From Streptomyces sp. S.PNR 29 (GTDB taxonomy: Bacteria > Actinomycetota > Actinomycetes > Streptomycetales > Streptomycetaceae), in contig NZ_JANUQM010000008.1 in assembly GCF_030386795.1 (NCBI RefSeq), positions 124,001-188,000 of the forward strand: 64,000 nucleotides of DNA. Direction: 5' to 3'. Positions 50,220 to 59,926 of the stretch are shown piece after piece; positions within the stretch are counted from its first letter, which is position 1, and each line of letters starts with the position of its first letter. Both the position numbers and the translations under genes were made by a program. Below the pieces are notes generated by a model. The model was not told the DNA's origin. It searched no databases and worked only from the letters and a program-made list of their open reading frames with translations.

Positions 50220-50852
50220 TCAGGGGCCGGTGCCGGGGCTGAGGGGCGTGAGAAACACCTTGGAGGCGTTGCCGCCCACGGGGACCTTCCCGGCCGTCCA
50301 CTTCACTTCGAGGGAGTCCCGCTCGTCCGGGGGAGTGACGAGCAGGGCTGCCGGGGTGGCGGTGCGGGCTCCGCTGATCTCGGGGCTCGCGAACCGCAGC
50401 CCGGCCCAGGCACTCCTCCCCGGCGTCAGCGTGACGGTCTCGGGTGTGCCGGGGGAGCGCTGGGGGTCCGGGCCCAGCTGCCTGCCCGAGGCGTCCACGA
50501 AGGCGGCGCCCGGGTAGCCGTACAGGGTGCAGGTGCGCGAGGACGCGTTGGTCAGGACGACCGGGAAGTTCCGCTGCCCGGCCCCTGGGTCGACGCGGCC
50601 GACGGCCGCGCGCAGCTGCGACGTGTGGCAGCGGTCGCCGGTGTGGCCGGAGGCGGCCATGGACGCGGCCGTGTCGCTCGGCACTGCGGCGTTTTCCTGG
50701 TCAGCGGCACCGCCGGTGCCGGTCGTGCGGCCGTCCGTTGCGGGCAGTTGCTGGGCGGCGCGATCGGTGCCGCAGGCGGTCAGCGCGCCGAGTAACGCGA
50801 CGGAACTCGTGAGCAGGGCCGCCCGGCGCCTGGACCGGGACGTGTTCGCCAT
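50220..50852 (-). CDS. DUF4232 lipoprotein
   Basis: 210 residues. Lipoprotein signal with lipobox LTAC after a twin-arginine-like SRRRAALL start, a low-complexity linker, then the DUF4232 domain: RNFPVVLTNASSRTCTLYGY, PGAAFVDASGRQLG and the C-terminal strand with KWTAGKVPVGG. Family function is unknown; members are secreted Streptomyces proteins. ATG 50852 has GAGGAG upstream; the frame is open another 23 codons. Its stop lies 6 bases from the stop of the convergent lectin protein. Confidence 0.87.
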   Translation of the reverse strand: MANTSRSRRRAALLTSSVALLGALTACGTDRAAQQLPATDGRTTGTGGAADQENAAVPSDTAASMAASGHTGDRCHTSQLRAAVGRVDPGAGQRNFPVVLTNASSRTCTLYGYPGAAFVDASGRQLGPDPQRSPGTPETVTLTPGRSAWAGLRFASPEISGARTATPAALLVTPPDERDSLEVKWTAGKVPVGGNASKVFLTPLSPGTGP

Positions 50853-50949
50853 GGGGTCTCCTCGGACGTGGCTACTGTGCGCAGTGGCCCGGCTACGGGT
50901 GTCCGATGCCCGACGCGGCAAACAACCGGCACCGGGCCCCAGGGTCCCG

Positions 50950-53331
50950 TCAGCCCTCCCCGAACAGCTCCAGCTCCGCCCAGATCGTCTTGCCCTCGGT
51001 CGTGTGCCGGCTGCCCCAGCGCTGCGTGAGCTGGGCGACCAGGAGCAGACCGCGGCCGCCCTCGTCCCAGGTCTTGGCGCGACGCAGGTGCGGAGCCGTG
51101 TGGTTGGCGTCGGACACCTCGCAGATCAGCGTGGAGGCGTCGTGGATCAGTCGCAGCCGGATCGGCGGGGCGCCGTACCGGATGGCGTTGGTGACCAGCT
51201 CGCTCACCACCAGCTCGGCGATGAACGCGGCCTCGTCCAGCCGCCAGCCGGCGAGCTGATCGACGACCTGCTTGCGGATGGGCGCGACCAGCGCCGGGTC
51301 GGCCGGGATGTCCCAGGTGGCGACCTGCGAGGCCGGCAGCCCTCGGGTGCGGGCCAGCAGCAGGGCCACGTCGTCGGCGGAGCCGCCCGGCGGGAGCAGG
51401 GCGTGCAGCACGTGGTCGCAGATCTCGTCCAGGGAGTCGGAGGACACCGACAGGGTGTCGCAGAGCAGCCCGCGGCCGACGCCGGCGTCCCGCTCGCCGG
51501 CCTCGATCAGCCCGTCGGTGTAGAACGACAGCACCGTGCCTTCGCGCAGCTCGAACTCGGCCGACTCGAACGGCAGCCCGCCCACGCCCAGCGGTGGGCC
51601 CTCGGGCAGGTCGACCAGCCGGGGCCGGCCGCCCGGCGGGATCATGACGGGCGCCGGATGGTCGGCCCGGGCCATGGTGCAGCGCCGGGACACCGGGTCG
51701 TAGACGGCGTACAGGCAGCTGGCGCCCACCTCTCCCGCGCCGTCGCCGCCGGACTCCGCGGACAGCCGGACCACCAGGTCGTCGAGGTGGGTGAGCAACT
51801 CGTCGGGGGTCAGGTCGATGTCGGCGAGGGTGCGGACGGCGGTGCGCAGCCGGCCCATGGTGGCCGAGGCCTGGATGCCGTAACCGACGACGTCCCCGAC
51901 GACCATGGCGACCCGCATCCCGGACAGCGGGATCACGTCGAACCAGTCGCCGCCCACTCCGGAGCGCGTGGCCGGCAGATAGCGGGAGGCCGCGTCCACC
52001 GCGGGGGTGCGCGGCAGCACCCGGGGCAGCAGGCTGCGCTGCAGGGTCAGGGTCGTCTCGCGCTCGCGGGAGTAGCGACGCGCGTTGTCGATGCACACGG
52101 CGGCACGTGCCGTGACCTCCTCGGCCAGCAGCACGTCGTCGTGGGTGAACTCGGCCGAGCGGCGGAAGCGGGTGAAGACGGCGACGCCGAGGGTCATGCC
52201 CCGGGCCTGCAGCGGGACGGACATCGTGGAGTGGATGCCGTACTCCTTGACCCGCTGGTAGCGGACCTTGTCCCAGGCCAGCCACTGCTCAAGGTCTCCG
52301 GACGCCAGGGTGGCCACGACCGTGTGGCCCGCGATCAGGGAGGAGGCCTGGGGTGAGGCGGCCGGGTAGACGTCCAGCTGCCCCGGTTTGGCCACCGCCT
52401 CCGGGCTGCCCGGGTTGACCGACCGATGGGCCGCCCGCCGCAGACCCACCGGCGCCGTCAGACGGCCGGCGGGCTCACCGCTGTCCTCCTGCGCGTCGAG
52501 CAGGTCGACGCTGACGAAGTCGGCGAGCGCGGGTACGCACACATCCGCCAGCTCCTGGGCCGTACGGGCGACGTCGAGGGTGGTGCCGATGCGCACGCTG
52601 GCCTCGTTGACCAGCTGCAGCCGCTCCCGGGCGAGGTACTGCTCGGTGAAGTCGTGCGCGGTCACGCAGACGCCCAGCACCTGCCCCTGGCCGTCGGTGA
52701 CCGGTGCCAGCCGGGCCAGCCAGGCGTGTGCCTCGCGCTCCCCGCTGGCCTTCAGGTACGACTCCATCTCGCGCCGTCCGCCGGTGGTGAGCACGTGCCG
52801 CATGTGCTGCTCGAACTCCCTGTTCTGCGGTCTGACGCCGAGGTCGGTGGCCCTGAGGCCGCGGACACGGGTGGCGGGCAGGCCGATCAGTTCCGCCATG
52901 GCGTCGTTCATGCCGCGCAGCCGCAGCTGCTCATCGAAGATCATCGTCGCGCAGGGCGACTGCGTCAGGGCCACCGCGATCAGTGGGTCGTGCCGCTGAT
53001 CGGGCACGTCGCTGCCCAAGGGCGTGACGGCCAGCCAGTCGCCGGGGCCGCCGCCGTCCGGCTGTCTGCGGTGGGCGAGCACCCATACGGGCACGGTGTG
53101 ACCGGCACGGTGCCGCAGCGTGAGCGTGCCGCTCCAGCGCTCCTCGCCGGGCCCGGGCGGCGTGACCTTGCCGCCGTCGGCCAGCAGCTCGGCGGCGGGA
53201 CGCCCCACCACGTCCTCCGGGGCGTGGCCCAGTAGCCGGCGCGCACCGTCGTTCCACTCCAGCAGCGTGCCGGTGTCGTCGATGACAGCCCGGGCCGTAA
53301 CGGCATCGTCGTACGGGTTGACCGGACTCAT
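50950..53331 (-). CDS. PAS-PAS-GAF-SpoIIE phosphatase with HATPase domain
   Basis: 793 residues. Two PAS domains (~1-110 and ~115-240), a GAF domain (~245-410), a SpoIIE/PP2C phosphatase domain with GVGGDWFDVIPLSG and VVGDVVGYGIQASATMGRLR, and a C-terminal RsbW-like ATPase domain with ELVVSELVTNAIRYGAP. The metal-site GDVxGHG appears as GDVVGYG. Such proteins dephosphorylate STAS proteins and phosphorylate partners in sigma-factor switches; the STAS protein at 4394 is far away. Start at ATG 53331 is preferred for its GGAG; GTG 53358 is possible. Confidence 0.89.
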   Translation of the reverse strand: MSPVNPYDDAVTARAVIDDTGTLLEWNDGARRLLGHAPEDVVGRPAAELLADGGKVTPPGPGEERWSGTLTLRHRAGHTVPVWVLAHRRQPDGGGPGDWLAVTPLGSDVPDQRHDPLIAVALTQSPCATMIFDEQLRLRGMNDAMAELIGLPATRVRGLRATDLGVRPQNREFEQHMRHVLTTGGRREMESYLKASGEREAHAWLARLAPVTDGQGQVLGVCVTAHDFTEQYLARERLQLVNEASVRIGTTLDVARTAQELADVCVPALADFVSVDLLDAQEDSGEPAGRLTAPVGLRRAAHRSVNPGSPEAVAKPGQLDVYPAASPQASSLIAGHTVVATLASGDLEQWLAWDKVRYQRVKEYGIHSTMSVPLQARGMTLGVAVFTRFRRSAEFTHDDVLLAEEVTARAAVCIDNARRYSRERETTLTLQRSLLPRVLPRTPAVDAASRYLPATRSGVGGDWFDVIPLSGMRVAMVVGDVVGYGIQASATMGRLRTAVRTLADIDLTPDELLTHLDDLVVRLSAESGGDGAGEVGASCLYAVYDPVSRRCTMARADHPAPVMIPPGGRPRLVDLPEGPPLGVGGLPFESAEFELREGTVLSFYTDGLIEAGERDAGVGRGLLCDTLSVSSDSLDEICDHVLHALLPPGGSADDVALLLARTRGLPASQVATWDIPADPALVAPIRKQVVDQLAGWRLDEAAFIAELVVSELVTNAIRYGAPPIRLRLIHDASTLICEVSDANHTAPHLRRAKTWDEGGRGLLLVAQLTQRWGSRHTTEGKTIWAELELFGEG

Positions 53332-53612
53332 CGTCGCCACTCCATCGCGCACACTCACAGTGAACAGGTGAGGTCACTTGAGTTCCAGCCTAGTGCGTCG
53401 GGTGCTCGCGTGGGCCGGAACCCCCTTGTCCCCGCCACGCGGGCCGGGGCGAAGATCCGGCCGGATGCGGCCGGTGGGGCAGAAGGACGTTCCCGCACCC
53501 TTGACGGCCGAGTGTGGCACCCCGTCAGAATCTGTTTGTTCGCGATCAGTTATGAGTAATTCTGAGCCATTCGAGACGTAATGGCTTCTGAGCCCTGATG
53601 AGGGAGAGCCGC

Positions 53613-56600
53613 ATGACGGTCACGCGCAGATCGGTCCTGATCGCCTCCGCGGCCGCGCCAACGGCCGGAGCGCTCCTGGGCGCTCCGGCGGCGTGGTCCG
53701 CGGAGGGGACGGGAGGCGCCCTCGGCCGCCGCACCGTCGCCCTGCGCGACGGCTGGCGCTTCGCGCTGGTCAACCCGGGCGGGATCACCGACCCCACCGG
53801 CGTGTACGCGGACGCCGCCGACCCCGGCCACGACGACACGGCGTGGCGTGAGGTGGCCGTCCCGCACGACTGGAGCATCGAGCAGACACCCACCACCGAG
53901 CACGGCACGACCAGCGGCACCGGCTTCTTCCCCGGCGGCCTCGGCTGGTACCGCCTCGCCTTCACCCTGCCGCCCTCCTGCGCCGGCAAGCGGATCTCGG
54001 TGGAGTTCGACGGCGTCTACATGGACTCGTACGTCTACTGCAACGGCAAGGAGGCCGGCCGCCACCCCTACGGCTACACCGGCTTCGCCTTCGACCTCAC
54101 CGACCTGCTGCACACCGACGGCACCACCGAGAACGTCCTCGCGGTCAAGGTCCAGAACCGGCTGCCGAGCAGCCGCTGGTACTCCGGCAGCGGCATCTAC
54201 CGCGAGGCACGCCTGGTCGTCACCGAACCGGTGCACGTGCGGCGCTGGGGCACGTACGTCACGACCCCGGAGGTCACCGACGAGCGGGCCCTCGTCAGGG
54301 TGCGGACCTCCGTGGTGAACGAGTCGGGCGCCTTACGGCAGGTCGAGATCCGGTCGACGGTGAAGGACGCGGACGGCCGCACCGTGGCCCGCGCCGCCTC
54401 CACGGTCGGCGTCGAGGACGAGCGGACCGAGGCACACGAGCTCACCGTCGCCCGGCCCCGCCCGTGGGACTTCGCCGACCCCCACCGCTACACCCTGCTG
54501 ACCGAGCTGCGCGTCGACGGCAGGACCGTCGACACCTACCGCACCCCCTTCGGCATCCGCACCGTCCGCATCGACCCCGACGAGGGCTTCCACCTCAACG
54601 GCGTGTACACCAAGTTCAAGGGCGTCGACCTGCACCACGACCTGGGCGCCCTGGGCGCCGCCGTCAGCAGGGACGCGATCCGCCGGCAGATGACCATCAT
54701 GAAGTCGATGGGCGTCAACGCCTTCCGCACCTCCCACAACCCGCCCTCGCCCGAGATGATCGAGGTCTGCGAGGAACTCGGCATCGTCATGCTGGTGGAG
54801 GCCTTCGACTGCTGGAAGAGCCCCAAGACGCGCTATGACTACGGCCGCTTCTTCGACGAGTGGGCCGACAAGGACATCGCGGAGATGGTGCTGGCCGCCC
54901 GCAACTCGCCCGCCGTCATCATGTGGTCGATCGGCAACGAGATATCCGAGTTCACCTCCACCGCCGGCCTCGCCATGGCCGACCGGCTCATCGCCGGCAT
55001 CAAGGCGTACGACGACACCCGCCCGATCGTGATCGGCTCCCACCGGCACCGCAGCGTGCCCGCCGCGGGCTCACCCGCCGATCTGATCCTCGCCAAGATC
55101 GACGGCCTCGGCCTCAACTACAACACCGCCAAATCGGTGGACGCCCTGCACGCCCGCTACCCGAAGCTGTTCCTGTTCGAGTCGGAGTCGTCCTCGGAGA
55201 CCTCCACCCGCGGCGCCTACCAGGAGCCGGAACACCTCAACACCGGCGAGAACCACACACCCGGCAAGAGGGCGACCTCCTCGTACGACAACAACCTCGC
55301 CTCCTGGACGATGAGCGGCGAGTACGGGCACAAGAAGGACCGGGACCGCAAGTGGTTCGCGGGGCAGTTCCTGTGGTCCGGCATCGACTACATCGGCGAG
55401 CCCACGCCGTACGACGTGTTCCCGGTGAAGGCGTCCTTCTTCGGCGCGGTCGACACCGCGGGCTTCCCCAAGGACATGTACCACCTGTTCAAGAGCCAGT
55501 GGACGGACGAGCCCATGGTCCATCTGCTGCCGATGACCTGGAACCACGCCAAGGGCGACACGGTCGAGGTCTGGGCGTACGCCAACGTCGGCACCGTGGA
55601 GCTCTTCCTGAACGGAAAGTCCCTGGGGACACGGAAGTTCGACACGAAGAAGACCGTCGACGGCCGGGTGTACCTGGAGACGACCGAGGCGACCGGTGAC
55701 GACAAGACCTTCACCGACGGCCCCTACCCCGGTAGCTACACCAGCCCGAACGGCAGCGCGGGCAAGCTCCACCTGACCTGGAAGGTGCCGTACGAGCCGG
55801 GCGAGCTGAGGGCCGTCGCCCGGCGGGACGGCAGGGTGGTCGCCACCGACGTGCTGCGCACGGCCGGGGCGCCGCACGCGATACGGCTCACGCCCGACCG
55901 CACGTCCCTCGCCGCCGACGGCCGTTCTCTGGTCTTCGTGACCGCCGAGGTGGTCGACCGGCGCGGCACGGTGGTGCCCGGCGCCGAGCACCTGATCGCC
56001 TTCGAGGTGACGGGCGGCTCCCTCGCCGGGCTCGACAACGGCCGCCAGGAGAGCGCCGAGCGCTACCAGGCGAGCACCAGGACCGCCTTCCACGGCAAGG
56101 CGCTCGCGATCGTCCGGTCCGGTACGAAGGCGGGGACGGTGAAGGTGACCGCCCGCGCGGACGGCCTGCGCGCGGACACGGCCACCGTGCGCGCCACCCC
56201 GGCCCCCTCCCGAGCGACCACGCCCGCCCCCGAGTTCCGGCCGGACCACCCGGCGCCCCTGGACCACCCGCACGCGGACGCCAGTTACTCCGGGCGCCCC
56301 GACACCCTCCCCGCCGCCATGCTCGACGGCGACCCGGCCACCGGCTGGTCCAACGGCTTCTCCAAGGCGGCCACGGCCCTGCTGCCCGCCTTCGACGGGG
56401 CCCGCACCGAGGACTGGGTCTCGGTCGACTACGGGCGGACGCGGAGCTTCGACCGGGTGGAGGTCTCCTTCACCGTGGACGCCTCCCACACCCTGCCCGC
56501 CGCCATCGAGGTCGAGGTGTGGGACGGCCGGGCGTACCGGCCGGTGAAGGACGCCGTGGTCGACTGGGCCACCGCCTCCGACACACCGACGCTGATCACC

Positions 56601-56708
56601 TTCGGCGCGGTCCGAGGCTCCCGCCTCCGGCTGACGCTGACGAGCCGGCACCCGGACGAGGCGCGCGGCGCGCTGCGGATCAGCCGCCTGGAGGCGCCGG
56701 TCGCCTGA
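53613..56708 (+). CDS. Secreted glycoside hydrolase family 2 enzyme (beta-galactosidase-like)
   Basis: 1031 residues. Tat signal peptide with TRRSVLIA. The GH2 sugar-binding, immunoglobulin-like and TIM-barrel domains follow; acid/base Glu443 in WSIGNEIS and nucleophile region FLFESES (Glu523) are present. A DUF4982-like domain and Ig-like domain come next, and the last ~150 residues resemble an F5/8-type carbohydrate-binding module (LDGDPATGWSNGF). Start 53613 has GGGAGAG in front; ATG 53598 is upstream in frame. It probably removes terminal beta-linked sugars from plant polysaccharides. Family specificity is not assignable. Confidence 0.9.
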   Translation: MTVTRRSVLIASAAAPTAGALLGAPAAWSAEGTGGALGRRTVALRDGWRFALVNPGGITDPTGVYADAADPGHDDTAWREVAVPHDWSIEQTPTTEHGTTSGTGFFPGGLGWYRLAFTLPPSCAGKRISVEFDGVYMDSYVYCNGKEAGRHPYGYTGFAFDLTDLLHTDGTTENVLAVKVQNRLPSSRWYSGSGIYREARLVVTEPVHVRRWGTYVTTPEVTDERALVRVRTSVVNESGALRQVEIRSTVKDADGRTVARAASTVGVEDERTEAHELTVARPRPWDFADPHRYTLLTELRVDGRTVDTYRTPFGIRTVRIDPDEGFHLNGVYTKFKGVDLHHDLGALGAAVSRDAIRRQMTIMKSMGVNAFRTSHNPPSPEMIEVCEELGIVMLVEAFDCWKSPKTRYDYGRFFDEWADKDIAEMVLAARNSPAVIMWSIGNEISEFTSTAGLAMADRLIAGIKAYDDTRPIVIGSHRHRSVPAAGSPADLILAKIDGLGLNYNTAKSVDALHARYPKLFLFESESSSETSTRGAYQEPEHLNTGENHTPGKRATSSYDNNLASWTMSGEYGHKKDRDRKWFAGQFLWSGIDYIGEPTPYDVFPVKASFFGAVDTAGFPKDMYHLFKSQWTDEPMVHLLPMTWNHAKGDTVEVWAYANVGTVELFLNGKSLGTRKFDTKKTVDGRVYLETTEATGDDKTFTDGPYPGSYTSPNGSAGKLHLTWKVPYEPGELRAVARRDGRVVATDVLRTAGAPHAIRLTPDRTSLAADGRSLVFVTAEVVDRRGTVVPGAEHLIAFEVTGGSLAGLDNGRQESAERYQASTRTAFHGKALAIVRSGTKAGTVKVTARADGLRADTATVRATPAPSRATTPAPEFRPDHPAPLDHPHADASYSGRPDTLPAAMLDGDPATGWSNGFSKAATALLPAFDGARTEDWVSVDYGRTRSFDRVEVSFTVDASHTLPAAIEVEVWDGRAYRPVKDAVVDWATASDTPTLITFGAVRGSRLRLTLTSRHPDEARGALRISRLEAPVA

Positions 56709-56727
56709 TGCCGGCGCAATGAGAGGC

Positions 56728-56754
56728 CCGGACGGGGCAACCGGTCCCGTCCGG
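56728..56754. terminator. Terminator hairpin after the GH2 gene
   Basis: CCGGACGGG (56728-56736) pairs perfectly with CCCGTCCGG (56746-56754) around a 9-base loop, 20 bases after the GH2 stop. It should separate the GH2 and GH9 transcripts. Confidence 0.65.
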
Positions 56755-56803
56755 ACCGTTGACGGAGTGTCATAACTGCAACAAGCATGGCTGCGTCCGC
56801 ATC

Positions 56804-56817
56804 TGGGAGCGCTCCCA
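56804..56817. promoter_or_regulatory. CebR box upstream of the GH9 cellulase
   Basis: TGGGAGCGCTCCCA, the exact 14-bp palindrome recognised by the cellobiose repressor CebR in several Streptomyces. It ends 39 bases before the GTG start. Expression of the GH9 gene is therefore expected to be induced by cello-oligosaccharides. Confidence 0.88.
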
Positions 56818-56856
56818 CAACGAGCGTCACCCGTACCTCCCGCGAGGAGCCCAGAC

Positions 56857-59100
56857 GTGAAACGACGCAGAACCGCCCTGTTGTCACTGACAGCCCTGTT
56901 AGCCGCAGCCCTCACGGCGCTGCCCGCCGCCCCGGCCGGGGCCGAGGAGGTCGAGCAGGTCAAGAACGGCACCTTCGACACCGGTACCGAGCCCTGGTGG
57001 ACGACGAGCAACGTCACCGCGGGCCTGTCCGACGGCCGGCTGTGCGCCGACGTCCCCGGCGGCACGGCCAACCGCTGGGACGCGGCCGTCGGCCAGAACG
57101 ACATCACTCTCGTGAAGGGGGAGTCGTACCGGTTCAGCTTCACCGCCTCCGGCTCGCCCGAAGGACACGTGGTGCGGGCGATCGTCGGCCTGTCGGTGGC
57201 GCCGTACGACACCTACTACGAGGAGACGCCGCAGCTCAGCGTCTCCGGGAACACGTACACCTACACCTTCACCTCCTCCGTCGACACCACCCAGGCCCAG
57301 GTCGGCTTCCAGCTCGGCGGCAGTGCGGAGGCGTTCCGTTTCTGCCTGGACGACGTCTCGCTGCTCGGCGGGGTGGCGCCCGAGCCGTACGAGCCCGACA
57401 CCGGGCCCAGGGTCCGCGTCAACCAGGTCGCCTATCTGCCCTCCGGACCGAAGAACGCCACCCTGGTCACCGACGCCACCTCGAAGCTGCCCTGGCAGCT
57501 GAAGAACGCCGACGGGACGGTGGTCGCCCGGGGCACGACCGTGCCGCGCGGCACCGACGCCTCCTCCGGGCAGAACGTCCACTCGATCGACTTCGGCGCC
57601 TACCGGAAGGCGGGCAAGGAGCTCACGCTGGTCGCCGACGGCGAGACCAGCCGCCCCTTCGACATCGGCACGGGTGCCTACGAGCAACTGCGCCTCGACG
57701 CGCTGAAGTACTACTACACCCAGCGCAGCGGCATCGCGATCCGCGACGACCTGCGTCCCGGGTACGGCAGGGCGGCCGGGCATCTGAACGTGGCGCCCAA
57801 CAAGGGCGACGCCGACGTGCCATGCCAGCCGGGTGTGTGCGACTACACCCTCGACGTCACCGGCGGCTGGTACGACGCCGGCGACCACGGCAAGTACGTC
57901 GTCAACGGCGGCATCTCCGTCTGGGAGGTGCTGAGCACCTACGAACGCGAGACGCTGGCCCGCACCGGAGAGCGGGAGAAACTGCGCGACGGCACGCTCG
58001 CCATCCCCGAGAGCGGCAACAAGGTGCCCGACATCCTGGACGAGGCCCGCTGGGAACTGGAGTTCCTGCTGAAGATGCAGGTGCCGGACGGGAAGCCGCT
58101 GGCCGGCATGGCCCACCACAAGATGCACGACGAACAGTGGACGGGACTGCCGCTGCTGCCGAGCGACGACCCGCAGAAGCGCGAGCTGCACCCGCCGTCC
58201 ACCGCCGCGACGCTCAACCTGGCGGCGACCGCCGCGCAGGCGGCACGCCTGTACCGGCCCTATGACCGCACCTTCGCGACGAAGGCTCTCGCCGCCGCGC
58301 GCAAGGCATGGGCGGCGGCCCTGGCCCACCCCGGCGTGCTCGCCTCGGAGAGCGACGGCACCGGGGGCGGCGCATACGCCGACCGGGACGTGGCCGACGA
58401 GTTCTACTGGGCGGCAGCGGAGCTGTATCTGACCACGGGGGAGAAGCCGTTCGAGGAGTACGTCCTGAAGTCGCCCGTCCACACGGCTGACATCTTCGGC
58501 CCCATCGGCTTCGACTGGGCCCGTACGGCAGCGGCCGGGAGGCTCGACCTGGCACTGGTGCCGAGCAGGCTCCCCGGCCGGGACAAGGTCCGCCAGTCCG
58601 TCGTCAAGGGCGCCGACGGCTACCTGGCCACGCTGAAGGCCCACCCGTACGGTATGCCGTACGCCCCCGACAAGAACCTGTACGACTGGGGCTCCAGCCA
58701 CCAGATCCTCAACAACGCGGTCGTCCTGGCCACCGCGTACGACATCACGGGCGCCTCGAAGTACCGTGACGGGGCCGTCCAGAGCATGGACTACATCCTC
58801 GGGCGCAACGCGCTGAACATCTCCTACGTCACCGGCTACGGCGAGGCCAACGCGCACAACCAGCACAGCCGCTGGTACGCCCACCAGCTCGACCCGAAGC
58901 TCCCCGGCCCGCCGAGGGGGACGCTGGCCGGGGGAGCGAACTCGGGCATCCAGGACCCCTATGCACAGAGCAAACTCCAGGGCTGCGTCGGCCAGTTCTG
59001 CTACATCGACGACATCCAGTCCTGGTCGACGAACGAGCACACCATCAACTGGAACGCGGCCCTGACCCGCATGGCGTCCTTCGTGGCGGACCAGGGCTGA
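56857..59100 (+). CDS. Secreted GH9 cellulase with N-terminal CBM4-like module
   Basis: 747 residues. Sec signal peptide (~29 residues), a CBM4/9-like module (~32-170, starting [14 protein letters not shown]), an Ig-like domain (~178-280) and a GH9 catalytic domain. Catalytic Asp pair is in [13 protein letters not shown] and the acid Glu (about residue 727) in [12 protein letters not shown]; the [14 protein letters not shown] segment holds the active-site His. Layout matches processive/endo GH9 enzymes with an Ig-like domain. GTG start with GAGGAG. Under CebR control. Confidence 0.92.
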   Translation: MKRRRTALLSLTALLAAALTALPAAPAGAEEVEQVKNGTFDTGTEPWWTTSNVTAGLSDGRLCADVPGGTANRWDAAVGQNDITLVKGESYRFSFTASGSPEGHVVRAIVGLSVAPYDTYYEETPQLSVSGNTYTYTFTSSVDTTQAQVGFQLGGSAEAFRFCLDDVSLLGGVAPEPYEPDTGPRVRVNQVAYLPSGPKNATLVTDATSKLPWQLKNADGTVVARGTTVPRGTDASSGQNVHSIDFGAYRKAGKELTLVADGETSRPFDIGTGAYEQLRLDALKYYYTQRSGIAIRDDLRPGYGRAAGHLNVAPNKGDADVPCQPGVCDYTLDVTGGWYDAGDHGKYVVNGGISVWEVLSTYERETLARTGEREKLRDGTLAIPESGNKVPDILDEARWELEFLLKMQVPDGKPLAGMAHHKMHDEQWTGLPLLPSDDPQKRELHPPSTAATLNLAATAAQAARLYRPYDRTFATKALAAARKAWAAALAHPGVLASESDGTGGGAYADRDVADEFYWAAAELYLTTGEKPFEEYVLKSPVHTADIFGPIGFDWARTAAAGRLDLALVPSRLPGRDKVRQSVVKGADGYLATLKAHPYGMPYAPDKNLYDWGSSHQILNNAVVLATAYDITGASKYRDGAVQSMDYILGRNALNISYVTGYGEANAHNQHSRWYAHQLDPKLPGPPRGTLAGGANSGIQDPYAQSKLQGCVGQFCYIDDIQSWSTNEHTINWNAALTRMASFVADQG

Positions 59101-59107
59101 CCCCGGG

Positions 59108-59153
59108 CCGACGGGATGCATGTGAGCCACGTCTCACCGCTGCATCCCGTCGG
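59108..59153. terminator. Terminator hairpin after the GH9 gene
   Basis: CCGACGGGATGCA (59108-59120) pairs perfectly with TGCATCCCGTCGG (59141-59153), and an inner GTGAG/CTCAC stem lengthens it. It starts 7 bases after the GH9 stop. Confidence 0.8.
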
Positions 59154-59171
59154 TACCGTCGTGAGAGCTGC

Positions 59172-59211
59172 TTGACCTGGGGATATTTACGAGTAAGTAC
59201 CCGCGCGGTAC
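59172..59211 (+). promoter_or_regulatory. Promoter and palindromic operator of the toxin-antitoxin pair
   Basis: TTGACC (59172-59177) and TAAGTA (59194-59199) form a promoter with a 16-base spacer. GTACC-CGCGC-GGTAC (59197-59211) overlaps the -10 side and lies 9 bases before the antitoxin ATG, placed as expected for autorepression by the antitoxin. Confidence 0.5.
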
Positions 59212-59220
59212 CGTGGGGGC

Positions 59221-59466
59221 ATGCCAGCTCTGAACGTGGAGTTCAGCGACCGCGAGCTAGAGGATCTGCGGCAGATCGCCAAGGAGCGCGGTACGTCGAT
59301 GAAGGCCCTCGTGCGGGAGGCGGCCGCCGCCGACATAGCACGGCACCGGGCGCTGCAGGAGGGCGCGGCGGCGTTCCGCCGGTTCTTCTCGACCCACGCC
59401 GACGAGTTCGCCGCCGCGTTCCCCGACGACGAAGCGACCTCCAGGAGCGAGGGACGGGTCGCCTGA
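59221..59466 (+). CDS. Ribbon-helix-helix-type antitoxin
   Basis: 81 residues. The first ~45 residues (ALNVEFSDRELEDLRQIAKE, then RGTSMKALVREAAAADIARH) follow a ribbon-helix-helix DNA-binding pattern: a beta strand and two amphipathic helices. The acidic, Phe-rich C-terminus (FFSTHADEFAAAFPDDE) would wrap the toxin. The toxin gene begins 3 bases after its stop. It should neutralise the toxin and repress the shared promoter. Confidence 0.75.
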   Translation: MPALNVEFSDRELEDLRQIAKERGTSMKALVREAAAADIARHRALQEGAAAFRRFFSTHADEFAAAFPDDEATSRSEGRVA

Positions 59467-59469
59467 CCG

Positions 59470-59847
59470 ATGCCGCCCGTCCTGCATATCGACGTGCCCT
59501 GGTTGCTCCAGCGGCACGAGGAGGTCCTGCCGGACCAGCCCACGATCAACGACTTCTCCGCGCTGGTCGCCGCCGTGGCGCGCCATCGCGTCGACCCGCC
59601 CCGTCTCGGTGTGAACTCCGACCCGGCCTGGCGCGCCGCCGCCCTGCTGCACACCCTCGCGGTGCTGAGGCCGCTGCCCTCGGCCAACGCCCGCTTCGCC
59701 TGCGCGACGGCCGTGGCGTACATGTTCGTCAGTGGCGTCGGCATCGACCCGCCCTACGGCGCCCTCGTCGACCTCGCCCGGGACCTGATGGACGGCAAGA
59801 CAGACGTCTACGGCGCGGCGGACCGGCTGCGCTCCTGGCAGATCTGA
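59470..59847 (+). CDS. Fic/Doc-family toxin with degenerate active-site motif
   Basis: 125 residues, all helical, the size of Doc. LLHTLAVLRPLPSANARFAC aligns with the Doc motif HPFxDANKR, but the catalytic His is Arg67, the Phe is Leu69 and the acidic residue is Ser71; only Asn73 and Arg75 remain. Doc phosphorylates EF-Tu and Fic enzymes transfer AMP. Loss of the catalytic His suggests a changed or lost reaction. Similar degenerate members recur in Streptomyces TA pairs. Overlapping arrangement with the antitoxin gene supports a TA module. Confidence 0.75.
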   Translation: MPPVLHIDVPWLLQRHEEVLPDQPTINDFSALVAAVARHRVDPPRLGVNSDPAWRAAALLHTLAVLRPLPSANARFACATAVAYMFVSGVGIDPPYGALVDLARDLMDGKTDVYGAADRLRSWQI

Positions 59848-59883
59848 GGCCCCTCGGCTTCTCGTCGGCTCGCCCCTGCTCTT

Positions 59884-59926
59884 GGGGCCGCCGACCGAGG
59901 GCGGGAAGAACGGGGTCGGCGGCCCC
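59884..59926. terminator. Terminator hairpin after the toxin gene
   Basis: GGGGCCGCCGACC (59884-59896) pairs perfectly with GGTCGGCGGCCCC (59914-59926) around a 17-base loop, 37 bases after the toxin stop. Confidence 0.75.

Noticed and set aside
55071-57212. 713-codon minus-strand frame spanning GH2 and GH9
   Set aside because: Crosses two well-supported genes, their terminator and the CebR box; low-complexity Val/Gly/Arg sequence.
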